Shown piece by piece: positions 47,664 through 57,434 of a stretch of 64,000 nucleotides of DNA. Under the pieces are notes generated by a model, which saw nothing but the letters and a program-made list of their open reading frames with translations, ran no database searches and was not told where the DNA came from. This stretch comes from Pycnopodia helianthoides. Its lineage: Eukaryota; Echinodermata; Asteroidea; Forcipulatida; Asteriidae. Where the stretch lies: contig CM063255.1 of NCBI GenBank assembly GCA_032158295.1, positions 6,539,501 to 6,603,500 of the forward strand, read 5' to 3'. The stretch's first letter is position 1, and each line of letters starts with the position of its first letter. A program made the position numbers and the translations under genes.

Positions 47664-48082
47664 ACCAATATGTGATAGATGACTGCACACCATCCCGTCG
47701 GTCTCTCCAGAAAGTTGTAAATTTTTGTCTGCACTTTGCGAAACTTTGCATCTCGTTTGGACTGTCTGTACGCTAACGGTTTGCCCAGTAGGCTCATGCG
47801 TTGCTGCTGTAGCCGCTCGTGGCTGTTCCTTCCGTTCATTTTGGCAAACTCTCGCTTGACCTTCTTTCGAAGTTCACTATGCTCATCCTCCTCATCATCA
47901 TCCACAAGAAAGCCCACTCGCTGGCGGGTGGACCGTACAACCGGCATCTCTGCAGTCTCCGGACTCGGAGTGTTGGCTTTCTCCACCTCGGTGGCGCTAT
48001 CGGTGGCCCCCGACGCCCCGCTGGCGCCGGATGGGTTCAAAGGTTGCATCTCAGCCTCTTCTGTCGCGTCGCTCCCAGACAT
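47664..48082 (-). CDS. KCNQ: KCNQ (Kv7) voltage-gated K+ channel, first coding exon (partial gene)
   Basis: Encodes 139 residues plus two bases of a split valine codon. KCNQ channels are tetrameric plasma-membrane potassium channels that set excitability and epithelial K+ flux; this exon supplies the cytoplasmic N-terminus up to the start of S1. Residues 1-60 are low-complexity and Ser/Ala/Glu-rich, 61-70 are very acidic (DDDEEDEHSE), 72-79 basic. Residues 95-105 (RMSLLGKPLAY) resemble the stretch before S1 in KCNQ5-type channels as I recall it, while 122-131 (YNFLERPTGW) matches human KCNQ1, followed by AVIYHILV entering S1. An in-frame TAA lies two codons upstream (48086-48088), so the ATG at 48080-48082 is the only sensible start unless splicing intervenes. 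The exon ends in GT|GTAAGT, phase 2, the position of the KCNQ1 exon 1 boundary. S1 to the C-terminus must lie further left or outside. Family is secure; KCNQ1 versus KCNQ2-5 type is less so. Confidence 0.92.
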
Positions 48083-48174
48083 GGTTTAGGGCGACCTGTC
48101 CCAACGATACGTAATCCCAAAATGTGACTTCTCAGCGACCCTCCAGACTGCACTTCAGACTTGAGGCCGAGGAC
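48083..48174 (-). other. Probable 5' UTR of KCNQ, with a possible upstream splice acceptor
   Basis: Upstream of the start codon on the minus strand is GC-richer sequence containing an in-frame stop. At its upstream edge a pyrimidine-rich stretch (minus strand, about 48206 to 48181) runs into ACACAG, with AG at 48176-48175. This would make a good 3' splice site, so the coding exon may begin at 48174 and be preceded by an untranslated exon. That is inference from sequence shape; a start of transcription nearby is equally possible. Confidence 0.4.
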
Positions 48175-48790
48175 CTGTGTACGAAGAAAACAGAATGGAG
48201 AAGAGTCTTGTTTAAACCATTGCTATGAGCTCAAGCTATAATGGTGGACTTTGGTGAGCGTGTTTGTTCAATTACCCATGGGACAAGATTGATGGATATA
48301 GCGCAAAGGGTTAATCGCATGCTGACAATCACCACCTTGCATCGTTGAGGACTTTCCCAACCATCATTAAAGTCTCTGCCATAAATACAGCCTCTCAAGG
48401 GCTGTATCGAGGTGCAGTCAACATCTCTCCTAACTCGCGTAAGTCAGACAGTGTCTCAACACAGTCCTCGGAAAGACTGTTTTGAAGATATCCTGACAGT
48501 AATATCTTGACTGTCAGCTGCAACTGTGTGAGGGGGTGGGTGATGGAGGGAAGCGTGACCAACCCTTTCATCTGGCGCATGTTTAACGCTCAGGTCTTTG
48601 ATATCTATCAAGGGCAAAAAGCTAAGGCAACGATAGAACCGCGGTTTATCATATTCAATCAGCATATAAATGAAGTCATCTCTGTGCGGATTATCGAAAG
48701 ATGTGAAGTTTGGTCAGCGGCTCGGAGGAGGCGCACACCTTTGGTAATTAACTTCAAATACATGAATACATAATCCGGTTGTATTCGAGC
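48175..48790. other. Sequence upstream of KCNQ exon 1
   Basis: Candidate promoter, or 5' UTR intron, region. No convincing TATA box or initiator could be singled out. Open frames on both strands (48395-48773) overlap and lack domains. Confidence 0.4.
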
Positions 48791-48912
48791 TGGCAGCTGT
48801 GACTGTGGGGATGCGGCTGTTGCTAAGGGTGTTTGGTATGGGCATCCATAGCTTCAACGCATGTTAACATGGCGATCAAAGCCTGATAGCCGCAGCCATA
48901 AGCTTTATTAAT
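48791..48912. repeat. M5 hairpin repeat, upstream side of KCNQ exon 1
   Basis: ggatgcggctgttgctaagg, catccatagcttcaacgcat and gatagccgcagccataagct. Same interior words as 47328-47461, with a weaker stem (gcggct / agccgc). Confidence 0.65.
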
Positions 48913-49273
48913 ATGTAGACACAATATTTTATATAATTCCCCTTATTCAAAAGCAAACATAATTAGTGATTCTCGTTGCATACAAAAAGGGGCCAAGCCA
49001 GAGTCCTTCCGGCTTTTGGTATGCTGAAGAATTGATTTGAAGGCAATAAAAACAAGATGGCTGTGCTGCAACTGGGGTGAACACATCAAACTCTTGTTTG
49101 CATCACCAAGACATCATAAAATGTACATTGCTCATGCCTAGATCTTTGCTAGTTTTTGCTTGATTAAATATTAAGCATTATTAGTTTGCTTAACAAATGT
49201 ATATAAATATTAAAATACTTCTCCATATGCATATAGTTTACATATCTACATACAATTTTATGCCAACTAAGGT

Positions 49274-49558
49274 TTAAAGGCAGTGAATATTTTTGTGAAT
49301 ACTCAAGAAATACATTACTTATACTATAAAAACTTACTTGGCAAGGAAGGCTTTAGGCATGAAGCCTTTCTCGGGCATGTAAAAACACACAATTTTAAGG
49401 GTGTTTTTTTCTTTCATTATTTTCTTGCAAATTCGATGACCAATTGAGGCCCAATTTGCACAGGTTTGTTATTTGATGGATATGTTGGGATACACCAAGT
49501 GAGGATACTAGTCTTTTCAATTATACCAAAATGATATTCAATTATATTCTGCCTTTAA
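49274..49558 (-). mobile_element. T3 element, internally shortened (285 bp)
   Basis: TTAAAGGCAGTGAATATTTT to ATATTCTGCCTTTAA. It lacks the segment with the inverted-repeat-proximal agaaacg/gtaatgtag sequences and keeps ggctttaggcatgaagcctt as the centre. Confidence 0.82.
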
Positions 49559-50510
49559 ACCAGTACTAACTTTTTTATAAAGTATACATAGAGGATATAT
49601 ATGCAATTCAAATCACACACATAATCATCTCAAGAATCATCAAAAGTATACCAAAAGTATATTCTGCTTTTTAACCAGTTATACTAACTTGGTTATAATA
49701 GGGGATATATATGCAATTCAAATCACACCCATAATATCTCTCATGAATCATCAAAAGTATACCAAAAGTATATTCTGCTTTTTAACCAGTTATACTAACT
49801 TGGTTATAATAGGGGATATATATGCAATTCAAATCACACCCATAATATCTCTCAGAATCATCAAAAGTATACCAAAAGTATATTCTGCTTTTTAACCAGC
49901 TATACTAACTTGGTTATAATAGGGGATATATATGCAATTCAAATCACACCCATATATCTCAGAATCATCAAAAGTGTACCAAAAGTATATTCTGCTTTTA
50001 ACCAGCTATACTAACTTGGTTATAATAGGGGATATATATGCAATTCAAATCACACCCATGATCATCTCAAGAATCATCAAAAGTATACCAAAAGTATATT
50101 CTGCTTTTTAACCAGTTATACTAACTTGGTTATAATAGGGGATATATATGCAATTCAAATCACACCCATAATATCTTAAGAATCATCAAAAGTGTACCAA
50201 AAGTATATTCTGCTTTTTAACCAGTTATACTAACTTGGTTATAATAGGGGATATATATGCAATTCAAATCACACCCATAATATCTCATGAATCATCAAAA
50301 GTATACCAACAGTATATTCTCTTTTTAACCAGTTATACTAACTTGGTTATAATAGGGGATATATATGCAATTCAAATCACACCCATAATATCTCAGAATC
50401 ATCAAAAGTATACAAAAGTAATTCTGCTTTTAACCAGCTATACTAACTTGGTTAAAATAGGATATATATGCAATTCAAATTACACCCATTATCATCTCAA
50501 GAATCATCTC
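49559..50510 (+). repeat. Tandem satellite array, ~110-bp unit, about nine copies
   Basis: ACCAG(T/C)TATACTAACTTGG marks units starting at about 49674, 49785, 49895, 50001, 50111, 50220, 50328 and 50433 (spacing 105-111), preceded by one diverged unit (49559) and ending in a partial one. Each unit has GGGGATATATATGCAATTCA, AATCACACCCATAATATCTC and a short A-rich part (caaaagtataccaaaagtat). Units differ by small indels, so long open frames through the array are accidental. Confidence 0.95.
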
Positions 50511-50767
50511 AACCAACATCAATCTGTCCCTGAGGAGCTTATCTTGTCGTGTATACATAAATGTCATTCACGTCATCTTTATTTATTAGTATGCGAAGGA
50601 TTACACTTTTTTTATCAGTGTGAGAAGTGGATTAGCCTGGAATGTTCGACATTCCTAGTTGCTAGCGTCCACACACCGATCTCCGTGTTGGGTTTGAGTT
50701 GTTCTGTGCTGTGTGTCTGTGTGTCTGTATGCTTTCCGCCGTGGTATCTCCGTTGACTGCTCTATAT

Positions 50768-50955
50768 GTTCCTATGTTTAGGGTTAGGGGCTAGGATTAG
50801 GATTATGAATTTTAAGGGTGTCGGAACATATAGGGGTGTGGGAAGATAGGGGTGTGGGGAAATAGGGGTGTCGGAACATATGGTTGTCGGAACATAGGGT
50901 TGTCGGAACATATGGGTGTCGGAACATAGGAGTGTCTGAACATAAGGGTGTAAAT
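50768..50955 (+). repeat. Left arm: telomere-like words plus 15-19-bp minisatellite
   Basis: tttagggttaggggctagga opens the arm, followed by about eight units of the type GGGTGTCGGAACATA with variable spacers (two are GGGTGTGGGAAGATA-like). An inverse version lies at 51500-51580. Confidence 0.88.
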
Positions 50956-51189
50956 CGGTATCTCCGACCATAGAGCAAGCTGTCCGTGCTCTATGCTCCC
51001 ACCATATATTTCTGTATTTTCTATACCAGTCAAGGTTGTTCTATGTTATTCACTTACTTTACTATTGCTGGTTGTGAAGCAAGGATTCTCAAGAAAGCTA
51101 TCTTTACCATTATTACCAGCAAAGTACCCCAGATGGAGAGAAGAAAAAGGAAAAAGTTCAGCTTTAGAATGGGATGGGGGGGGGTAACC

Positions 51190-51310
51190 CCCTAGAGAAA
51201 ACATTCCAGGGGAAAACCCACACAATCAGGTAGCGACTGAAAACCCACCACATCTACCCAGCGGGATTCGAACCGGGGTCCTAGAGGTGGAAAGCGAGGA
51301 AAGACACCAA
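51190..51310 (-). mobile_element. S3 tRNA-like repeat
   Basis: Minus strand: gaccccggttcgaatcccgc (B box), ctacctgattgtgtgggttt tail. The A box is less clear (ctttcctcgctttccacc). It sits between the two inverted arms at 50768 and 51500. Confidence 0.72.
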
Positions 51311-51499
51311 TATGTTAGACTTCTTTTGTCTGATCTATAAGAGCAATGACTTTGGCAAAAAGTCCCTTTGGGAATAAGTGTCTTTTTAAAATCCCTATGG
51401 AGTTGCAAGAGTCAAAACATAATGTGTTGTACATCTCCAATCAAGGAAGAGGTATCCATACATAGTGTGCCCATGGTTCCTTTTGGAATTTGGGTGGGT

Positions 51500-51580
51500 T
51501 ACACCCCCTATGTTCCGACACCCGTACAAACGTACGTTACTAATCCTAATCCTAATTCTAACCCTCACACTAAACCCCAA
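51500..51580 (-). repeat. Right arm: inverted telomere-like/minisatellite
   Basis: Minus strand: gtttagtgtgagggttagaa, ttaggattaggatta, then gggtgtcggaacataggggg. Same order as the left arm (50768-50955) but only one minisatellite unit. Confidence 0.8.
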
Positions 51581-51589
51581 CCGTGTAGA

Positions 51590-52296
51590 CCTTGAGTGGT
51601 TAGTGGACCACAAAGTGGATGATTCGCTATCAGCGAATGGTTAAACTATGACGCACAATGTGTGTGACTACAATTTCCACAGAGCTTTCCCACTCTCCTA
51701 TAGAAATGATGTCTCATACTCATAATTGTGTTATCCTTTTTTAGTTGCATGAGTCATGTGCTTTGGATCTGCCAATCAAAGGTGAAGCATATCCACGGGA
51801 TTTGTGCCCTTCTTATAATTTCTCGTATACTTTGGTATTTTCTGTGCCAAGCTCGTGGGGTGTTGCTTATACACATATCTGACTGAGAGAAAAGACTGGT
51901 AAAGTGTGTTCCTAATTTTGTGGAAAACTTAATGTCAAATTTAATTATTTGTTTCATAATTTAAAATCATTTTATGAGATATGCTGAGTCAGCAGATCCG
52001 TGCTAGATTTGAGACTTATATGCCGCACATTTCTGGAGAAAATTCTTGAATTATTATTAGGTGTTTGGAGCATAGCTCTGAACACCTCTTGTTTTTGTTG
52101 GGTTTGTTTTTCCTTCTTATTTCTATAGTTGCCAGAGTCAATTATTAGAGGAATAGGTTTTTTGGTTAGGTGGTAACAGGACCTCCATTACACATTAATT
52201 TTGCTCGGATTTGCAAACAGGGGAAAAAAAAGAAGCGATGGATTTGACAAAGAAATATATACATTAAATAAAGCTGATTTAATAATTCATGTGCCG
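51590..52296. other. Non-coding stretch
   Basis: No gene or repeat recognised apart from a short palindrome attcgctatcagcgaat at 51622-51638. Confidence 0.45.
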
Positions 52297-52606
52297 TGCC
52301 GTGGTCGAGTGGTCAAGCGCATGCACTGGACTCAAACTCTGGTGTTTCTGATCAGCAGAGTGTGGTCGAGTTCCGGTCTTGACACTTGTGTCCTTTTTAA
52401 AGCAAGACACTTGACCATTATTGCTTCGCCCCTCTGCTGGATATGGGACGTAAAGCCGTATAGGTTCCGTGCGTTGTGAAATGCACGTGAATGAACCCAA
52501 TTATACACTTAACGCCAAGAGAAGGGGTTTGCCCCCGGTGTTTCTGGCAGTGGCTGCTGAATTCGCCGCAGCACCTTGTTAACCCCTATAAGGATGCTAC
52601 ATAAAA
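52297..52606 (+). mobile_element. S1 SINE, long copy with tRNA-Leu(CAA)-like head
   Basis: gccgtggtcgagtggtcaag (A box), actggactcaaactctggtg (anticodon arm with CAA), gtggtcgagttccggtcttg (B box), body gacacttgtgtcc...gggacgtaaagccgtatagg, and cagcaccttgttaacccc. A related tail continues at 52785-52940. Confidence 0.82.
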
Positions 52607-52784
52607 CGCTCTCATAATTTCTAAAAACTTGTTTTCTTAAATGTATCTCTTTTTGTTTTAGCGCATCGAGTACCTTACTGGTAGATACGCGTGTCGTATA
52701 ATACTTCAGTATTGTTATTTTTGTTTACGTGGTCAGCTCACCGAAGTCATCATCTTGTCAATAACAGCTTAAGACAATCCTATA

Positions 52785-52940
52785 ACGAATTAGGCACCTT
52801 GTAAACCATTACATGGTGCTATGTAAAAGAATAAGTCTAATACTTCCAAAACGTAGCTCCACAATACCTTGCAAGAAAATACTGAATGTTGAAGCGCCTT
52901 GAGCGTCACTGAGTGACGCTATATAAGAAGCCACTATTAT
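52785..52940 (+). mobile_element. S1-type 3' tail with GCTATATAAGAAG end
   Basis: ggcaccttgtaaaccattac, ggtgctatgtaaaagaataa, gaagcgccttgagcgtcact, gctatataagaagcc. cgtcactgagtgacg makes a small hairpin just before the end. Compare 29195-29345. Confidence 0.65.
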
Positions 52941-53112
52941 TAGGCATCAATGGTGTGCACAAGGGGCAGTTATGTACATCTACTTCATTACGATGTGTGA
53001 ACGAAAACCACCCGCCGCTAACTTAAAATGTGCTGTAGCATCTATGACCCCAGGAGAGGAATTATACATCTCACGTCTTGTTGCTCTTCTGATCTTGGAA
53101 TCCTTTTTCTTG

Positions 53113-53882
53113 CTTAAAGTAAAGTATACATTTTTTTTTTAACCGTTCGGTTGTTTTAATCATATATAAATGTAGATATATACAATAAAATTAACCTGTG
53201 AAAATATCATTTCAAAAGGTGGTAGCGTTTTTGAGATACCGCCGAAAATCCGGAGCGGTTATGTCCACGCATGAAGAATAATCTGCAATTGGAATACACA
53301 ATCTGAGAAACGTTTCTGGCGAGGTTCAATTTTGCTCGATAAAACTTGACATACTTTTCCATAATTACATTACTCCGAAGTGAAATGATTCTCAAAATGC
53401 TTTATACTATAGAAAGCTGCTGTACTTCTACCAAGTAAGTTTGTATTGCCATTAATTTTTAAAGGAACATTACAGAATTGGTAAGAAAAAAATTGTAAAA
53501 GATACTTTTTGATCACAGATTTACATAAAACTTACACGGTCTAATGTGACGATAGTAGAAAACATCCCTTGAAATATTTTTGTCTGAAATGCCATATTTT
53601 ATGAGAAATGAATAACTTAATTTTCCGATTGGAGTTCATCGCTCAGTGAGCGTTTTATTCATTTGTTGAATCTATATGATTTCATGCAAATGTGTAATCG
53701 GTTTTCACTATTTTCTCGTGACCCAGATGGCCGATCGATCTCAAACTTCTACAGGTTTGTCAGTTTATGTATATGGTGGATTACAAAGTGCTTACACTGC
53801 CAGCAACTGTTTTGTTAGCAAAAAGCAATTCTGTAATGTTCCTTTAAGAGTGATTACCAAACGTATACCTTCCCAAGTTAAA
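53113..53882 (-). mobile_element. T7 element split by an inserted T2
   Basis: T7 runs 53113-53458 and resumes at 53849-53882 (gagtgattaccaaacgtata, ccttccc). The uninterrupted copy at 54264-54555 joins these halves (tctagagtgattacc). Landmarks: accgttcggttgttttaatc, ccacgcatgaagaata, gctgctgtacttctaccaag. Confidence 0.88.
53459..53848 (+). mobile_element. T2 element nested in T7 (390 bp)
   Basis: TTAAAGGAACATTACAGAAT to AATTCTGTAATGTTCCTTTAA, with TTAA at both edges where T7 is broken. The centre CGCTCAGTGAGCG is intact. The nesting shows T2 transposed after T7 was in place and duplicated TTAA on entry. Confidence 0.93.
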
Positions 53883-54090
53883 TCCTAGATCAGATACTCG
53901 TTGCAACACTTGTTGGAGAGCACCACGCAATGTTACACTTCAAATCCAGATGTGAACTATAACGTTACACATTTGCATTTGGCTATTTATACGTTTGACC
54001 GTAACCATCCTCAAACCTTCAAAATCCAACTGTGTGTTTTTAGTTGTATCTGTTCTTGGTCGTGGTTTGAAGATTACAATAGCAAACTAA

Positions 54091-54114
54091 TTTTTTTTTT
54101 TTTTTTTTTTTTTT
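54091..54114 (+). repeat. T24 homopolymer
   Basis: Twenty-four consecutive T (A24 on the minus strand). Possibly a reverse-oriented retroelement tail, but no body was recognised. Confidence 0.9.
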
Positions 54115-54263
54115 ACATCAATCCCAATCAGGGATACTATTACAACAATTAAAAGTCCATCAGTTTGGATGTTGAAATAACATGGATTTTGTTTAGAGTG
54201 GAGGGAACACCCTAGTAAATCAGTCAGGGTTAGATTTTGAACAGTTCAAAAGTGTCTTTGTCC

Positions 54264-54555
54264 TTAAAGGGAAGGTATACGTTTGGTAATCACTCTAGAC
54301 AATTATGGCACTAACAACTCACTTGGTTAGAAGTACAGCAACTTTCGATAGTGTAAAGCATTTTGAGAAACATTTCAATTCAAAATAATGCGGATACGGA
54401 AAAATATGTCAGTTTTTATCCCCAAAAAATTTGAATCTCTCAGATTGTGTATTCCTATTAGGGATTATTCCTCATGCGTGGACATAACCGCTAAATTTAA
54501 ATAGGATTAAAACAATCGAACGGTTCCAAAAACCAAAGGTATACTTTGCCCGTAA
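54264..54555 (+). mobile_element. T7 element, uninterrupted copy (292 bp)
   Basis: TTAAAGGGAAGGTATACGTT at the left; right end caaaggtatactttgcccgt, whose TTAA has become GTAA. Inverted relative to the copy 380 bp to its left. Confidence 0.85.
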
Positions 54556-56476
54556 ACTGTTTTTATATTGCTTGTGTGTTTTAAAATCAGATCAGAAATG
54601 TGAAATGGTATTCATTTGAAATTTGAGAACATATAATTAGCTGTTGCCAACTGCTTACCAACCAAAAGGTCCTATATGGTATAAATGCAAAATCAAATTT
54701 TTAATTGCCTGACATTTCCAACCTGACAAAGCCTTGAAATTTGTTATATAAAACTATTTTTAAAGGTCACAGACAAAAAAAAAACAGGTTGAAATCAACA
54801 TTTTATCTATCACACGTCAAACACAAACTCGAGCCTGTCATGAAAATCCTGCCTACCGGACTTTTAGTTTTAAAACAAATTTTCACCTGATAAAATATAT
54901 AATCCATTTTTTCTATTCAGACCAAGGAGAGGAAAAACACCAGGTGTTGAGTTTTCACAGTGCAGTTGATTACTAACGATCTGTGATGACACACATACAG
55001 CGAGTACGTGTTCATTAACCATGCTAATCAATAACACTTGCCAAACGATCTTGCCTTTTGGCCTCTTTCAATTGTCCACAAATTGAATCAATACGACTCG
55101 CTATGGTGAGAGGTATGGAACTGAAATCTCATTTTTTATTTTTTATTTTTAGAAGGTGTGTTCAAATGAAGATATTTCCACCTTATGGGAAACCCCATGA
55201 ATTATAGATTTTAAGGAGCTTTTAGGAACGGTATCCACAGCAGATCAAACAGCAGGATTTCTTTACATAACACAAAAATATTAATAAAATAACAGTATAT
55301 TTTTTTAACAGGCAGACATAACAAATGTCTGATTCAGAAGAAAAAGTTCTGAAACCTGTCCTTTCCTTCAAGGAAGAGAAAATTACAGGCCAGAATGGAG
55401 ATGGAACAATATCACCCATCTAACAATAACATCTAACTCTGAGTCATAGCGACTACATCAAACTAGATGAATACAAATTTAATTTAATTTAAATTAATCC
55501 GTTAATATTTGTTTTCCTCCAAATGACACAAAGGAGGTCAACTTGGATCGTATTTGAAACAAACAATGGATGGCTTGCATTCGTACAATGGAGAGGCCTT
55601 CGGCTCGTTGAATGGAACACTCCATCTTTCAACTCATGAAAATATTATCACCAATGCACTCATAAACATTCATTATTTATATACTACTATTCCACAACTC
55701 GCACGTGTGAAGAACCATTTCCTGCATGGAGGAGTTGGCATCCCCCTTTCAAACCAACACCTCAGTGCTAAAAGGATTGAGTGCCGGTCCCTATAAAATG
55801 TGTGCATTTTCGTATGAAATTCAATGGACCTTATGCATTGACATTTTCACGCTACCGTCATAGAGGTTAAACCAATGATGAAACAATGTAAATCGCACAT
55901 CTTGGTACAGTCGTACAGGATGGGTCAATGGCAACCTTCTTTTCTACCAAAGGCGCCCTACTTAAATGACGTCAAATGCACGAGGTCTGCACACACGACA
56001 AACTTCAGGAGATTATAGCGGTTTAATTCACCGACCCTCAACATTCAGGTTTCCTTTAGTCCTCTCACTGTTTGACCATTCAATATCAACCAATATGGCT
56101 TTTAATGATTGATTAACCGATCCAGCCCGTGGTATGATATCACGTGGTTAATGCTTCGACACAGTAAATCGAGGACTGCTTTTGGATCTCCCGTTAGCCT
56201 TTGTAATGTAAGATGGACACTACAGGAGTGCAACATTTGGCTTGGGTGTATACAGACAAATTTACAACAATGTATAATGAGTCCACCATATCTCAGAATG
56301 GCTTATTGTTTAGACTTGAATCTTTTATCAACATCTGCATTGGTCTTGTACAAGAAAGAGAAGCAAGGATGTCATTGGTCTGTCAAAAACAGACTCGGTC
56401 TGTCAAAAACAGACCATGGCTCAATCTCACAGAGCGCCAAGATTCATCTCCAGATGGGTTGTCGTACTGCTGTACC
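54556..56476. other. Non-coding stretch
   Basis: About 1.9 kb without a gene or recognised repeat. (TTTTTA)n-like sequence at about 55131-55150; short duplication gtctgtcaaaaacagac at about 56380-56414. Confidence 0.45.
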
Positions 56477-56862
56477 GATTTGGTAATTGTCAAAGACCGG
56501 TATCCTCACTTTGTGTATCTCAAAATATGCATAAAATAACAAACCGTTGTAAAATTTTGGCTCAAATGGTTATCAGAGTTGCAAGAGAAAAAAAAAGAAA
56601 AGAAAAGAAAAGAGAAGACAAACCTTGTTGCATAGAATTGTGTGCTTTCAGATGCATGAGTAAGGGCCTCATGCCTGAAGCCTTTCTCAGATCAAAATTT
56701 GTGGGTGAAAAATTACCTCTTTCTCAATAACTACCTTCACTTCAAAGGGGGTCGTTTCTAACAAAGTTTATAATATCAATATCTCTCGAGTGCTCTTTAC
56801 CAAGTCAGTTTTTATGGCCATTTACTTGTGGAGTAATTACCAAAAGTACACCCTGCCTTTAA
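56477..56862 (+). mobile_element. T3 element, left tip missing
   Basis: atttggtaattgtcaaagac at the left, a (GAAAA)n-like purine tract at 56587-56616 inside, cctcatgcctgaagcctttc as centre and CAAAAGTACACCCTGCCTTTAA at the right. Belongs to the same T3 subtype as 14076 and 49274. Confidence 0.82.
56587..56616 (+). repeat. (GAAAA)n microsatellite inside T3
   Basis: About four GAAAA units following an A run. It replaces the ataataatgg/aaaaa part of other T3 copies and so expanded after insertion. Confidence 0.8.
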
Positions 56863-57239
56863 GGTGACTTGCCAACATCCCCATCACACTTTGCCAAGCA
56901 ATTGAGATTGATGCACAGTTAAGATCAATCTTTAGCTCTTCGTGAGATCGGCCAAAAGGATTCCTCTTCGTAATAGTCCTCGGTTTCAACGGGAGGACAT
57001 GCTCCACACCCACAACACAAGTTAACTCCGTGTCCACACCCAACCCGTGCAGTTGAATGGTTTCCAATGGTTGGTCAGCTTGGTGCAGCCCAGTCTCCTG
57101 ACGATGACTAGAGCAAGCTAATCGAAACGTTGAGACCAACAAGAACTCACTCCGCGGCAGTGCAGTTAATTACGAGAAGTGCCCCCGATCCACAAAGCTA
57201 AAGTAGTAGTCCAGGCCGATTTCCTACCTCCCGCCCAGG
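56863..57239. other. Non-coding, with hairpin plus GAAACG motif
   Basis: At 57093-57136, ctgacgatgactagagcaag then ctaatcgaaacgttgagacc: short stem gactag/ctaatc-like followed by GAAACG. Sequences of this style occur near the ends of some retroelements. No coding potential seen. Confidence 0.45.
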
Positions 57240-57434
57240 TAGTAGTTAATAAGCAGGACAGTTCTTTTCAGAACTGAGAAGTCTCCCGAATTCCGAAAAT
57301 CTACTCCGCAGTACTAGAACAAATAGCAAGACAAGTTCTATAAAGAACAAAATCTACAGAGCAAAGTAGATACTTATACACATGGTGTTACCGCAAAACG
57401 AATATATATATATACCTCACCATGCAATGCCTCA
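57240..57434 (-). mobile_element. M3 element
   Basis: Inverse of 10580-10773: agtagttaataagcaggaca, ctactccgcagtactagaac, caagacaagttctataaaga, acctcaccatgcaatgcctc. Confidence 0.75.

Noticed and set aside
47736..48127. Plus-strand open frames opposite the KCNQ exon
   Set aside because: They are shadows of the real minus-strand exon; their composition is explained by its codons.
50235..50756. Longest open frame in the window (173 residues, plus strand)
   Set aside because: It runs through the 110-bp satellite and repeats the same peptide with frame drift; the second part shows no domain. It is an accident of the repeat.
50768..50800. True telomere
   Set aside because: Only one or two TTAGGG words, quickly giving way to other sequence, and the window continues on both sides.
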